Part shown: positions 15,968 through 25,807 of the stretch, in pieces
Numbering within the stretch: position 1 is the stretch's first letter
Layout: each line of letters begins with the position of its first letter
From: Ilumatobacter sp963746265
GTDB taxonomy: Bacteria > Actinomycetota > Acidimicrobiia > Acidimicrobiales > Ilumatobacteraceae
DNA: 64,000 nucleotides
NCBI GenBank assembly: GCA_963746265.1
Contig: CAVVAM010000020.1
Location: forward strand, 1 to 64,000
Direction: 5' to 3'
Notes under the pieces: model-generated
Seen by the model: only the letters and a program-made list of their open reading frames with translations
The model's database searches: none
What the model was told of the DNA's origin: nothing
Position numbers and translations under genes: made by a program

Positions 15968-17177
15968 GTGACCACATACGATCGCGCGCTTAGGCGGCGC
16001 GGCGGGGGTGGCCCCATCGTCGTTGTTGTTCGCTGCGGGTGCGGGCTCGGTGGCGTCGTTCGGCGTCGAGGATGCGTGGGTCGCGGGTGTGGGTGTTGCG
16101 CCAGCGCAGGTAGCTGCGGATCGCTCGACCGAGGGCGGGGTGATCTTGGTGGTCGCTGTTGGCGATGACGAACTGGCGCAGCGGTCCGAAGTGGGCTTCG
16201 ATCGGGTTGGCCCATGACGCGTAGGTCGGGGTGAACACCAACTCGACGTTGTTGTCATCGCACCATTGGCACACGTCGCGGTTCTTGTGGTGGTTCAAGT
16301 TGTCCAAGATGACGTGGATCGCCTCGCCGTCATCGACACTGGCGCGGATCGATTGGATCGCCCGCAGGGTCGCGGCGGATCCCTTGGTGGGTTCGAGGTT
16401 GCCGTCGAGGCGATCGGCGCCGATCGAGTACCAGGCGTAGAGCTGTCTCGATCCGTGTGGCTTGTGGTAGTTCGCTCGCAACCGGACCGGTCGACCCTTG
16501 GGTGCCCACGCCGTGCCGCCAACCGGGCGGATCGTCAACGGCCCGAACTCATCGAACGCGAAGGTGCGGTCCCGGGCGTGTTCGAGCAGGTACTCGATCC
16601 GCGCCGGCTTCTGTTCTTTGAGCGGGTCGGGTGACTCCTTCCACGTCTTCGTTCGCTGGAACATGATCCCCTCCGCGATCAGGATCTGACGTAACCGTTC
16701 CCGCCCGATCGTGACCTTGCGGCCCTTGCGCGTCGCCAGGTGGTCGGCGAGCTTGCGGATCGACCAATGCGTGAACGGGCGACCCAACTTGCGGGGTCGC
16801 GTGGTGGCCGTCTTGACGATCAACGCTCGGTCAGTCGTCGTGATCTGGCGGGGTCGGCCACCCGCCCACTGAGGGTCCAACGATCGCATCCCCAGGTCGT
16901 TGAACCGGTGAATCATCTCGCGGACCCGGTCCGGTGAGGTCTGCACCAACCGTGCGATCGCGGCGACGTCATTGCCGCCGGCCGACGCCAACACCACCAT
17001 CGCCCGTCGCCACTTCACGATCGAACGGTCCGTCTTGCCGCCCCGACGCACGATCTGTTGGAGCTGGCGACCCTCCGCGTCATTCAAGCGACGCACCTGC
17101 ACACGTTTCGTCATCCCACCAGGAAAACAGACCCACACGCCCCAGTGGTCGACGCGACCCACCAACCAGTGTGGTCA
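15968..17177 (-). mobile_element. IS630-family insertion sequence
   Basis: About 1.2 kb with a single transposase on the minus strand. Short matching ends TGACCACA (15969-15976) and its reverse complement (17170-17177) are visible; the expected TA duplication is not clear, so the boundaries are good only to about ten bases. Left flank: sulfatase stump. Right flank: YihY gene. Confidence 0.7.
15990..17114 (-). CDS. IS630-family transposase
   Basis: 374 residues from ATG 17114 (MTKRVQVRRLNDAEGRQLQQ); the frame opens further upstream at 17165 without sense. N-terminal HTH region VAAIARLVQTSPDRVREMIH, Arg-rich linker SLDPQWAGGRPRQIT, then the DDE core: FAFDEFGPLTIRP, IHVILDNLNHHKNRDV and YASWANPIEAHFGPLRQF. 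All three acidic residues present and frame intact, so potentially active. A single long ORF in one piece, without the frameshift used by some IS630 members. Confidence 0.92.
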   Translation of the reverse strand: MTKRVQVRRLNDAEGRQLQQIVRRGGKTDRSIVKWRRAMVVLASAGGNDVAAIARLVQTSPDRVREMIHRFNDLGMRSLDPQWAGGRPRQITTTDRALIVKTATTRPRKLGRPFTHWSIRKLADHLATRKGRKVTIGRERLRQILIAEGIMFQRTKTWKESPDPLKEQKPARIEYLLEHARDRTFAFDEFGPLTIRPVGGTAWAPKGRPVRLRANYHKPHGSRQLYAWYSIGADRLDGNLEPTKGSAATLRAIQSIRASVDDGEAIHVILDNLNHHKNRDVCQWCDDNNVELVFTPTYASWANPIEAHFGPLRQFVIANSDHQDHPALGRAIRSYLRWRNTHTRDPRILDAERRHRARTRSEQQRRWGHPRRAA

Positions 17178-18052
17178 GAGCACTAGAAGACTGCCGAGCG
17201 ATTCGTCGTGGCGATGCTCGCGTTCGTCGATGGATCCGAATCTTGCTCGACACGTACGGTTCGTGGCGGAACGACCGCACGATCCGATTGGGCGCGGGTC
17301 TCGCCTACTATGGGTTGTTCTCGTTGGCGTCGGTGCTCACGCTGAGCCTCGGGATCGTCCGTCTGCTCGGCCAACGCAGCGAGGTCGAGGGATACCTGAG
17401 CGAGCGGTTCGAGGACGCGTTCGGCAAGATCGGTGTCGACGCTGCCCAGTCGGTCTCCGAGCAACTCGATGGGTCGGCCGGCGCCCAGCTCGGACTGATC
17501 GGGTTGGGATCGCTGCTCGTCACCGGTTCGCTGTTCTTCCTCGCGCTCGAGGACGCGCTCAACCAGATCTGGGGAGTACCGGTACGGTCGGGCATCCGGT
17601 CAACGATCCGTCGTCGACTGGTGGCATTCCTCGTGTTGTTCGCAGCCGCGTTCACGCTGGTCGCGTCGCTGACCGTCCAGACCGTGACCAGCCTGCTCGA
17701 GACCCTCGTTCCGGATTCGGTGGTCGGGTTCTCGGCCGTGTCGGCGATCGTGGCCAGTCTCCTCAGCTGGTCGTTGCTCGCCGGTGCGGTGGTCCTGCTG
17801 TTTCGATTCCTCCCCTCGGCCGAGGTCCCGTGGCGCCCCGCGGTCGTCAGTGGTGTTGCGTCTGCGGCGCTGCTGGTCATCGGAACTACATTGGTCGGTC
17901 GTTACCTGCGTACGTTCGGAGCGTCCTCGCTGAGTGGTGCCGCGTCCTCGGTCCTGGCCGTCCTCGTCTGGATCTTCTACGAGGCTCAGATCCTGCTCGC
18001 CGGCGCACAACTTTCGAAAGTGCTGACCCGCTCTCGCCGCGCTGCAGCCTGA
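17171..18052 (+). CDS. YihY/BrkB-family membrane protein
   Basis: Up to 293 residues. The family motif LGAGLAYYGLFSLASVLTLS is followed by five more hydrophobic helices, and LVFLALEDALNQIWGVPVR and WRPAVVSGVASAALLV match YihY. Function of the family is not settled (envelope transporter or exporter-like). The start is uncertain: there is no ATG in frame. GTG 17171 lies inside the apparent end of the IS630 element; TTG 17243 (then LDTYGSWRNDRTIRLGAG) is an alternative. The native 5' end may have been replaced by the insertion, and expression could now depend on the element. Confidence 0.78.
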   Translation: MVRALEDCRAIRRGDARVRRWIRILLDTYGSWRNDRTIRLGAGLAYYGLFSLASVLTLSLGIVRLLGQRSEVEGYLSERFEDAFGKIGVDAAQSVSEQLDGSAGAQLGLIGLGSLLVTGSLFFLALEDALNQIWGVPVRSGIRSTIRRRLVAFLVLFAAAFTLVASLTVQTVTSLLETLVPDSVVGFSAVSAIVASLLSWSLLAGAVVLLFRFLPSAEVPWRPAVVSGVASAALLVIGTTLVGRYLRTFGASSLSGAASSVLAVLVWIFYEAQILLAGAQLSKVLTRSRRAAA

Positions 18053-18070
18053 GACCGGCCGCCGAATGTC

Positions 18071-19279
18071 CTAGACGGGGAGACCGAAGACCGTGACGGT
18101 GGCCATCATGAGACCGATCAACGAGAAGCCCACCACCCCAGCCCAGCTCCGCTTCCGCGACGCGATCATCACCGCGGTCGCGGCCTGGAGCACGAAGTAG
18201 AGCGCGAAGACCCGGGAGGCGATCGCCACCGCTTCGGTGACGTCGGTGAAGACGACGATCATGATCGCCGGCACGAGCAGGATCGGGAAGGTCAACTTGC
18301 GGGCAATGGTGTTCCTGGTGGCCTCCATGAGGAGATCGCTGCGCGACGACGTCGCGTTCGTGATCGCCGAGAGCTGGCTGCCGATCGCAGCGACGAGGAT
18401 CATCCATGGCAGATAGGGGCTGACCTCCTTGGAGACGACGAAGATCGCGGTGGCATCGGGTGTTGGCACGATCTGACCGACCGGCAGCAGCACGACTGCG
18501 ATCAGGGCGACGAACACCGACGTGGCGATCACCTGGGCCCACCGCATTGTCGAGATCCGCACCTCACCGGAGAAGCGCTCGCCGATGTATCGGGACGCCT
18601 CGAACCCCTGGACCATGGCGAACAGTCCCAAGAGCTTGCGGAGGTCGTCGGTGCCGACGGCCGGGTCGTAGCTGGGGAAGTCCCAGCGACCGTCGAGGGC
18701 CTCCAGCACGTTGTACGCGGCGAACGCAGCTAGCACCGCACCGAGCGCCGCAAGGTTGAACGCCGTGGTCCGATCACCGAGACGGTTCAAGAGCGGGAGA
18801 TGACCCCGGTAACCGACCACGATGACGACCAACAGCAACACCACCGACGTGAATGTGACCCGACCTTCGGTGTACACGTCGAGCGGCAGCAGTATGAGAG
18901 TCATCAGCAGCTGGACGTAGTACGCGATGTTCACCATCGAGGCGCCGAACAACGACCAGTTGGCCGCCGCCGCGACCGAGTGCAGGCGATCCGGGGTGCC
19001 CACCAGCGGCTCGTAGTGACGGATGTTGTACGAGATCACGAAACCGGTCACCATCGCGGCCAGACAGATGCCGAGCATGTACAGCGGCGCCTCGTAGCCG
19101 ACCAGCACGATGATGATCGGCGACAGCACGAGGAAGCCGACGTCCATGATGTTGGCCAACGGGACGACCATCGACTGGTAGCGATCAGATTGCTGGATCT
19201 TCGGCCGGTACAGCACCCACGTGAGCGCCACGAGCACGACGATGCCGATCGCGCCGTCGAGCACGTGACGAGTCGTCAT
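18071..19279 (-). CDS. Polytopic membrane protein, permease-like
   Basis: 402 residues from ATG 19279 (MTTRHVLDGAIGIVVLVALT), with AAGGGCTGCG as ribosome binding site. About 10-11 transmembrane helices, e.g. IMDVGFLVLSPIIIVLVGYE, ALGAVLAAFAAYNVLEAL, VIATSVFVALIAVVLLPVGQ. The arrangement and the segment FAMVQGFEASRYIGERF recall APC-superfamily amino acid or metal permeases, but no substrate motif is visible. It converges on the YihY gene with 18 bases between stops. Integral membrane status is firm, transport role is inferred. Confidence 0.7.
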   Translation of the reverse strand: MTTRHVLDGAIGIVVLVALTWVLYRPKIQQSDRYQSMVVPLANIMDVGFLVLSPIIIVLVGYEAPLYMLGICLAAMVTGFVISYNIRHYEPLVGTPDRLHSVAAAANWSLFGASMVNIAYYVQLLMTLILLPLDVYTEGRVTFTSVVLLLVVIVVGYRGHLPLLNRLGDRTTAFNLAALGAVLAAFAAYNVLEALDGRWDFPSYDPAVGTDDLRKLLGLFAMVQGFEASRYIGERFSGEVRISTMRWAQVIATSVFVALIAVVLLPVGQIVPTPDATAIFVVSKEVSPYLPWMILVAAIGSQLSAITNATSSRSDLLMEATRNTIARKLTFPILLVPAIMIVVFTDVTEAVAIASRVFALYFVLQAATAVMIASRKRSWAGVVGFSLIGLMMATVTVFGLPV

Positions 19280-19443
19280 CGCAGCCCTTGGACCCTGCAT
19301 CTCTGATGACTCATCGCCGAAACATAATGCGCGGCGCGCGGGCCCGCCACTCTCGTACGGGCACGAGTCTTCGATGCTCGCCGGCTCGCCAGCGGCAAGC
19401 CCTCAGTGGGGTCGGTGCGGCTGGGTCCAGTGGAGCGCGAGAG

Positions 19444-21255
19444 CTACGTACTCTCGAACTCGAGTGCGATGTCGCCGGGGTCGCCTGCGGGGCCCTTGCC
19501 TTTGAACTGGCTCATGTAGAGCGAGTGGTAGAAGCCCTTCATCGCCATCAGCTCGTCGTGGCTCGCCATCTCGGCGATGGCACCGCCGTTGAGCACCATG
19601 ATGCGACTCGAGCCCCGAATGGTCGCAAGGCGGTGGGCGATCGAGAAGCTGGTCTTGTCGTCCATCAGCTTGCGCATGCCGTCCTGGATCAGCTTCTCGG
19701 TGCGGGTGTCGACGTTGGAGGTCGCCTCGTCGAGGATCATCATCTTCGGATCGGCCACCATCGCACGCGCGATCGTGATCATCTGTCGCTGCCCCTGGCT
19801 GAGGTTGGCGCCGCGTTCGGTCAGCATCGTGTCGTACCCGTCGGGCAGCCCGAGGATGAAGTCGTGGGCGTTGGCCTTCTTGGCCGCCTCGATGACGTCG
19901 GCCTCGGTGGCATCCTCGTTGGCATAGAGCAGGTTGTTCATCACCGTGTCGGTGAAGAGGAAGGCCTCTTGCAGTACAACACCGATCTGCTTGCGCAGGC
20001 TTCTTTGCGTCAGCTTCGACAGGTCCTGGCCGTCGATCAGAATCCTTCCCGACGTGATGTCGTAGTAGCGGGTGAGGATGTTGATCAGCGTGCTCTTGCC
20101 GGCGCCGGTCGGTCCGCAGATGCCGATGCTCTCGCCCGGCTCGACCTCGAACGTGTTGTCACGCAGCACCAGGCTGTGCGGGACGTACCCGAAGTCGACG
20201 TGATCGAACTCGATCCGGCCGCCCTTGAACTCGTAGTCCACCGCGTCGGGGGCGTCCTGGACGTCGGGGCGCTCGTCGATGATCCGGAACACACGATCAC
20301 CACCGGCAGACGCATTGAGCGACGTCGTGATCAGGTTGGCCATCTCGGCCAAGGGAGAGGCGAGCAGCGCCGAGTACCCGGCGAAGGCCAACACGGTTCC
20401 GAGCGTGGTGGAGCCGTTGATCACGAGGAATGTGCCCGCCACCAACACGAGCACGTTCTGCACGAGGCTCAACATCTGGGTGATCGGGAACTGCATCAAC
20501 GCCGACATGAATGCTCGATGCCCGACGTCGTACACGCCGCCGACGTGCTCTTCGTGCCGTTCCGCCGCCCACTCGTGGCGATTGTTGCTGATGATCACCT
20601 TGTGCCCGCTGAGCGTCTCCTCCTGGAACGCGCTCACGTCACCGAGCGTTTCTTGAAGACGGTTGAACGCCGGCCCCGAGACCTGGGCGATCGCGTAAGC
20701 GGCGCCGGCCAGCAACGGGATCGTCAAGATCGCGACGAGCGCCAGCTGCCAGTTGACGACGAACATGACGGCGATGATCAGGAGTACCTGAATCCCTGAT
20801 CGGAGGATCTGGCTGAGCGCGGTCGTGTAGAACAGCGAGATCACCTCGGCGTCGTTGGTGACGTTGCTCGACAGTTCGCCGGGCGAGTTCGTGAAGAAGA
20901 ATCCCATCGACAGCGTTTGCACGTTGTCGAACAGGTCGGTCTGGAGCTCGTACAACGCTTCGGACGCCAGCTTGGCGAACAGCTGATTGGCGACGAAGCT
21001 GAACAGCAGATATGCGGCGCCGGCAACGACGCCGACGATCGCCCACTGTCTCAGGTCGCCCTTCGAGCCGCCTTCGGCGATCACGTTCATTCCGCGCCCG
21101 GTCGCGGTCGGAATGATGATCAGAGCAACGAGCGAGACGAGCAGCATCACTGCGGCGAGCACTGCACGGCCTCGTTTGGGTCCACCGACCATCCGTCCGA
21201 CGAGCCGCAGGATCGTTCCTGCGTTCGCCTCGGTCGCCGTCGTTCGGCGGCTCAT
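19444..21255 (-). CDS. ABC exporter subunit (permease-ATPase), second of a pair
   Basis: 603 residues: six-helix exporter domain (to about residue 330) fused to an ATPase. Walker A GICGPTGAGKSTLINIL, Q-loop VVLQEAFLFTDTVM, signature LSQGQRQMITIARAM, Walker B MMILDEATSNVD with the catalytic Glu, and H-loop SFSIAHRLATI. The signature has Gln in place of the usual second Gly (LSQGQ), seen in many half-transporters. ATG 21255 overlaps the stop of the partner gene by four bases (ATGA), so both subunits are made together. Likely multidrug or lipid exporter; substrate unknown. Confidence 0.92.
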   Translation of the reverse strand: MSRRTTATEANAGTILRLVGRMVGGPKRGRAVLAAVMLLVSLVALIIIPTATGRGMNVIAEGGSKGDLRQWAIVGVVAGAAYLLFSFVANQLFAKLASEALYELQTDLFDNVQTLSMGFFFTNSPGELSSNVTNDAEVISLFYTTALSQILRSGIQVLLIIAVMFVVNWQLALVAILTIPLLAGAAYAIAQVSGPAFNRLQETLGDVSAFQEETLSGHKVIISNNRHEWAAERHEEHVGGVYDVGHRAFMSALMQFPITQMLSLVQNVLVLVAGTFLVINGSTTLGTVLAFAGYSALLASPLAEMANLITTSLNASAGGDRVFRIIDERPDVQDAPDAVDYEFKGGRIEFDHVDFGYVPHSLVLRDNTFEVEPGESIGICGPTGAGKSTLINILTRYYDITSGRILIDGQDLSKLTQRSLRKQIGVVLQEAFLFTDTVMNNLLYANEDATEADVIEAAKKANAHDFILGLPDGYDTMLTERGANLSQGQRQMITIARAMVADPKMMILDEATSNVDTRTEKLIQDGMRKLMDDKTSFSIAHRLATIRGSSRIMVLNGGAIAEMASHDELMAMKGFYHSLYMSQFKGKGPAGDPGDIALEFEST

Positions 21256-23036
21256 GACGCCCCCTCCAGGTCGAGGCCGGCGGTGATGCCACCGCCGAGC
21301 TGGGACTCGAAGATCTCCTGATACAGCGGGCTGGTCACCATCAGCTCTTCGTGCGTGCCATCGGCGATGATCTCACCGTGCTCGAGCAAGTAGATGTGGT
21401 CGAGGTCGATCAGGGCGCTGATCCGCTGGGCGACGTAGATCGTCGTCGCACCTTGCATGAACGTCGGGATCGCCGCCTGCACCCGACCCTCTGTCGATGC
21501 GTCGAGGGCGCTGGTGCTGTCGTCGAGGATCAACACCCGCGGGCGCGGCGTGAGCGCCCGGGTGATCGCCAGACGCTGTCGCTGACCACCGGAGAAGTTG
21601 TAGCCTCGGCGTGCGACCTGTGCGTTCCACTTGTCCGGGAGTTTGGAGACGAACCCGAACGAATCGGCGGCCCTGGCAGCGTCGAACATTACGTCGTCTT
21701 CCACGTCGGGGGCACCGAACTTCAGATTCGGACGCAGCTCGTCCTGGAACAGGACGGCCTCCTGGAGGGCGATGCCGACGATCCTGCGCAGGTCGTGCAA
21801 CGGCACGTCACGGACGTCGATGCCGTCGATCGTGATCTTGCCTTCGGTCACGTCGTAGAAGCGCGGGATCAGATTGACGAGTGCTGACTTACCGGCCCCG
21901 GTGGCACCGAGGAAACCGACCTGTTGGCCGGGCTCGATGGTGAGGTTGATGTTCTTCAGCGCCGGTGGGTCGTAGGTGCCGTCGGCGCGGCGGAACCCGA
22001 ACGACACGTTGTCGAAAACGACCCGACCGCGCACATCGTCATGGGTGACGGTGACGGGCTCGTCGGGGTCCTTGATCGTCGCCACGGTCTCGTAGGCCTC
22101 GAGGATCCGCGCCGCCGACACATCACCGCGCGAGATCAGCGGCAAGACCTGTGCCAACAGCGCCAACGGGGTGATGATCAAACCCATGTACTGCGTGAAC
22201 GTGCTGACCTCACCGACCGACAGACCGGCTCCCTCGAGCACGTTGTAACCACCGACCCACATCGCCACCACGATCGCCAGTTGGCCGAGCCCCGTGAGCA
22301 GCGGCGCCAAGAACGCAACCCGCCAGGCGGCCTGGTACTCAGGCCCGCGCAATCCTCTGGCGTGCTCTTCGAACTTGCGCATCTCGTAGCGCTCACGAAC
22401 GAACGCCTTCACCACGCTGATCCCGATCAAGTTCTCCTGGAAGGTGCCGTTGAGATCATCGAGGGCACGCTGACGTTGGCGGTAGGCGCGGTCGATCGCC
22501 GGCACGAGCACGGCCATCACCGCCAACACCGCGAAGATCACCACGATGACCACCCATGCCAGGCTCGGCGTATTGATGAAGGCCATCGCAATGGTCAGAA
22601 GCAACAGGAACGGTGCCAGCGACCCCAGCAGGATCGTGTACAACACAGCGTTCTGGATGTTGACGACATCGGAGTTCAGACGAACCATCAGGTCGCTCGT
22701 GGGGCGATGGTCGAAGTTCTCGAACGAGTACCCCTGGACCTTGTTGTACAACTCGCGGCGAACGTAGAACGCCACGCCCTGAGAGAAGAACACCGCCTGC
22801 GACCCGGCGATCGCGATCGACAAACCCATCGCGACTGCCAGCACCAGCATCCAGATCCCGACGTCGACGGCGGCTTGCTGATCGCCGGCGACCATGCCCT
22901 CGTCGACGAGTTTGCTGATCAACGATGCATACGCCACGATGCAGACCGCAGCGATCAGCATCCCGATCTGAGAGATCACGAAGCGCGCCTTGTAGTCGCG
23001 CACGATACCGAAGATCCTCAGAATCGATGTTGGCAT
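21252..23036 (-). CDS. ABC exporter subunit (permease-ATPase), first of a pair
   Basis: 594 residues, same architecture. Walker A GFLGATGAGKSALVNLI, Q-loop IALQEAVLFQDEL, signature FSGGQRQRLAITRAL, Walker B VLILDDSTSALD and H-loop IYVAQRIS. The catalytic Glu after Walker B is replaced by Asp, and the H-loop His by Gln. Its partner keeps Glu and His. This asymmetry is typical of heterodimeric exporters with one weak ATP site. AAGGAGAC precedes ATG 23036. The pair forms one operon with no other gene. Confidence 0.92.
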   Translation of the reverse strand: MPTSILRIFGIVRDYKARFVISQIGMLIAAVCIVAYASLISKLVDEGMVAGDQQAAVDVGIWMLVLAVAMGLSIAIAGSQAVFFSQGVAFYVRRELYNKVQGYSFENFDHRPTSDLMVRLNSDVVNIQNAVLYTILLGSLAPFLLLLTIAMAFINTPSLAWVVIVVIFAVLAVMAVLVPAIDRAYRQRQRALDDLNGTFQENLIGISVVKAFVRERYEMRKFEEHARGLRGPEYQAAWRVAFLAPLLTGLGQLAIVVAMWVGGYNVLEGAGLSVGEVSTFTQYMGLIITPLALLAQVLPLISRGDVSAARILEAYETVATIKDPDEPVTVTHDDVRGRVVFDNVSFGFRRADGTYDPPALKNINLTIEPGQQVGFLGATGAGKSALVNLIPRFYDVTEGKITIDGIDVRDVPLHDLRRIVGIALQEAVLFQDELRPNLKFGAPDVEDDVMFDAARAADSFGFVSKLPDKWNAQVARRGYNFSGGQRQRLAITRALTPRPRVLILDDSTSALDASTEGRVQAAIPTFMQGATTIYVAQRISALIDLDHIYLLEHGEIIADGTHEELMVTSPLYQEIFESQLGGGITAGLDLEGAS

Positions 23037-23484
23037 GTGATGTCTCCTTCGTCGGTCGATCGGAGCCGAGTATGACCAACCCGATCCGGATCGGCACAGC
23101 TCCGAGGCCTCGACGAGCGTAGCGACACCACGGCCATGGGGATGCTGAACACGTCGTCGGCTCGTCAGCAGCGAGTACGGTCATTGCGGTCCCCGACACA
23201 GTTCACGTCGACATCCAAGACCCGGAGCGGTGGACGAGAACGATGACGGCGGTGGGTCGGGTCGTGGTGGTCACCGGCCGTCGTCGGTACCCAAACGACC
23301 AGGAGCAGCGACCGAACTCGACTCGGATCGACCCTCGATGTCGGCCAGTTCGGCGTCGACCGACGCCAGACAACGTCGAGGTTCGTGCCACGCGAGCGTC
23401 CCCCTCACGGGCTCCGGACCTCCTGACTTCGGCTCGAGATCATCGAGTTCCGAGTGCGGATCAGCCGGCGCCCCGCGTTCGGCC
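23037..23484. other. Non-coding stretch
   Basis: About 450 bases upstream of the ABC operon with no supported gene. Several short frames are open on both strands but none carries a recognised domain. Confidence 0.4.
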
Positions 23485-24051
23485 TCAGCCCCTCGCGAGG
23501 TTGCGCAAGGCGAGCCCGTTCACGACGACGAAGAGTCCGAAGACGACCAGATAGAAGCCGATGATCCATGAGATGACGGCGACCGTCGGGGCCGGCCACG
23601 CGACCACGACGACACCCGCCGCTATCGACGACAGACCAATCAGCCCGCTGAACAGTCGGCGGGTGCTCCGTTCGTTGGCTGCGGCGTCCACGGCATCGAT
23701 CACTCCGGCGACGATACAGACCACACCGAGCAGAGTCGCCAGCACCGCCACCGTCTCGAACGGATGACGGAGCGCGATGACGCTGGCGATCATCAGCATC
23801 ACGCCGACCAATCCGGTGAACGCGGGGGACTGGGCCTGGTCGGAGAATGCGAGGATCAGCCGGTAGAGGCCGAACACCATCAGCTGGATCCCGATCAGGA
23901 CAGAGATCACGATCAGCGTCTCACCGGGCCATGACAGCACCACGGTGCCGAGACCGACCGTGACGATCCCCAGGAACAGGACGACCGGCCAGTCCCGGAT
24001 GATCGCGAGCCCGAGACTTCCGGAATTCTTACGCTCGTGGGTGGGCTGCAT
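23485..24051 (-). CDS. HdeD-family (DUF308) membrane protein
   Basis: 188 residues from ATG 24051, preceded by GAGGAG. Six transmembrane segments in three similar hairpins, each with the family pattern: VTVGLGTVVLSWPGETLIVI, GVMLMIASVIALRHPFETV and GLSSIAAGVVVVAWPAPTVA. HdeD in enterobacteria is linked to acid resistance; the actinobacterial members have no proven role. The frame is open far upstream to 25476, but that part is the antisense of the cyclase-like gene and is not coding. Confidence 0.85.
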   Translation of the reverse strand: MQPTHERKNSGSLGLAIIRDWPVVLFLGIVTVGLGTVVLSWPGETLIVISVLIGIQLMVFGLYRLILAFSDQAQSPAFTGLVGVMLMIASVIALRHPFETVAVLATLLGVVCIVAGVIDAVDAAANERSTRRLFSGLIGLSSIAAGVVVVAWPAPTVAVISWIIGFYLVVFGLFVVVNGLALRNLARG

Positions 24052-24083
24052 GGCACTCCTCGGTCTGGTGGCGGGCGTACAGC

Positions 24084-25807
24084 GTGCCGAGGCGGCCGGA
24101 GAACGGCGGGCAGCTGATCGACCCCGCCCTGGTCGTCGACGCCGGCGACGGGTCGGCGTACTCCGAGGTCCACAGCACGATTCATCCGGTCTATGGCCCG
24201 ATCGCCGTCCGATCCGGGCTCGACGGTTTTTCTGGTCGATGCCCGCAACGACACGATCGGCTATACCGTGAACAAGCGGATCGACTTCGCGACCAGCCTC
24301 GAGATCGGCCCGCTCAGCGGCAGTGCCCTGGCGAACCTGATCGACGGGATCCGGAGCGACCCACAGTCGGGTTCGAGCCAGATCGCGGACTTCACCGCGT
24401 ACCCGTCGGCCGACGACCGGCCGATCGCATTCGTGGCCAGCCCCGTGATCGGATCCGACGGCGGTCTCGTCGGCTATGTCGTCGGCGCGCTCTCGACGAC
24501 CCCCTTCGACTCGATCGTCACCGCCGAGGGACGGTGGACCGGTCTCGGTGACACCGGGGAGACCTACCTCGCCGGCCAGGACGGCACGATGCGCACCGTC
24601 GCACGGCCGTTCGTGCAGCAGCGCGCGGCGTTCCTCGCCGAACCGGATCCAGATTCGGGTGTGACATCGAACCTCACCGACGACCAGCGCCGGCGTCTGA
24701 CGGCCACGGGCACGACGGCGCTCGTGCAGTTGGTCAACCGCAGCATCCTCACAGCTGCAGAGGCCGGATCCGGCGTGGTCGAAACGGTGAACTACCAGGG
24801 CCTCGACGTGTTCACCGCGTACCGCCCGCTCCGGATCGACGGTGTCGACTGGGTGGTGTTCACCGATGTCGGCGCCGCCGAGAGCGTGCAGCCGGTGGAG
24901 GGGTATGCCCGTGACATGTTGTTCGCGATCGCGCTGTTCGTGGTCGGGGTCACCTTCATCGCCGTGCGGTGGGCGAACCGAATCATCGCGCCGGTGCGGG
25001 TCATCGCCGGCCGGCTTCGAGCGGTGCGATCCGGCACGGCGGAGACCACCAGCGGGATCGAGCTCCCACCGAGCAGTCCCGACGAGTATCTGGCGCTGTC
25101 GGACAACATCGACGACATGCTTCGACAACTCGATGATCGGCGAGCCGACATCGCGGCGCGCTCCGACGAACGCGCCGCACTGCTCCGACAGTTCCTTCCG
25201 GTGACCGTCGCACTCCGGAGCGAGCAGGGCATCGGGGACGTCCTCGACCACGTCCACGACGCCACCGTGGTCGTCCTGGCGCTCCATGGACTGGGTCGGC
25301 TGCTCACCCAACTGGACGGGCGGCACGTCCGTGGCCTGCTCGCCCAGGTCGTGGACGAGCTCGACGCACTCACCACCGAGTTCGGCCTCGAGCGCATCAG
25401 GGTGACCGGCGACGGCTACGTCGCGGTCTGCGGCGCGACCAGGCCGTACCACTGACCACGCGCCCCGCGTGGTCACCTACGCCCTCGCGGCACGAGACCT
25501 CGTCGCCGAGCTCTCGTCCGAGCTCGGCGACGGCCTCGACGTCAGTGGTGGCGTCGACAGCGGCCCGGTGTCCGTCGGGCTGACGGGCCGGGGCGGCCTC
25601 GTGTACGACGCGTGGGGGACGGCCGTGACCGGGGCGGCCGATCTGGCGCGGCGATCGCCGTTGGGAGCGATCATGGTCTCGGCGAACGTCCGCAGCCGGT
25701 TGCCCGACGACGTCGCGGTCACCGCCGCGAGCGACATCGACGGCGCGGTCGTCGTGTCGGACGCAGCTGCCCCGTCGCCGGCGGTCTCGTCGGAGGCATC
25801 ACCGTGA
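24084..25807 (+). pseudogene. Receptor with HAMP and cyclase-like domain, truncated and frameshifted
   Basis: Sense begins in mid-protein with GGQLIDPALVVDAGDGSAYS, shifts frame in a T-run near 24227, continues from VFLVDARNDTIGYTVNKRID as the extracellular sensor, a helix LFAIALFVVGVTFIAVRWAN, a HAMP segment (IIAPVRVIAGRLRAV), then a class III cyclase-like domain. A further shift lies near 25453 (after GATRPYH). The first helix and about 120 residues are missing compared with the related gene at 27337. In the cyclase domain TGDGYVAVCG is kept, but the first metal Asp (VVVLALHGLG) and the Asn/Arg pair (AWGTAVTGAADLAR) look lost. Its stop overlaps the MscS start (GTGA, 25804-25807). Confidence 0.72.

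Noticed and set aside
24052..25476. N-terminal extension of the HdeD frame to 663 codons
   Set aside because: Antisense of the cyclase-like gene; HdeD similarity begins at ATG 24051, which has its own ribosome binding site.
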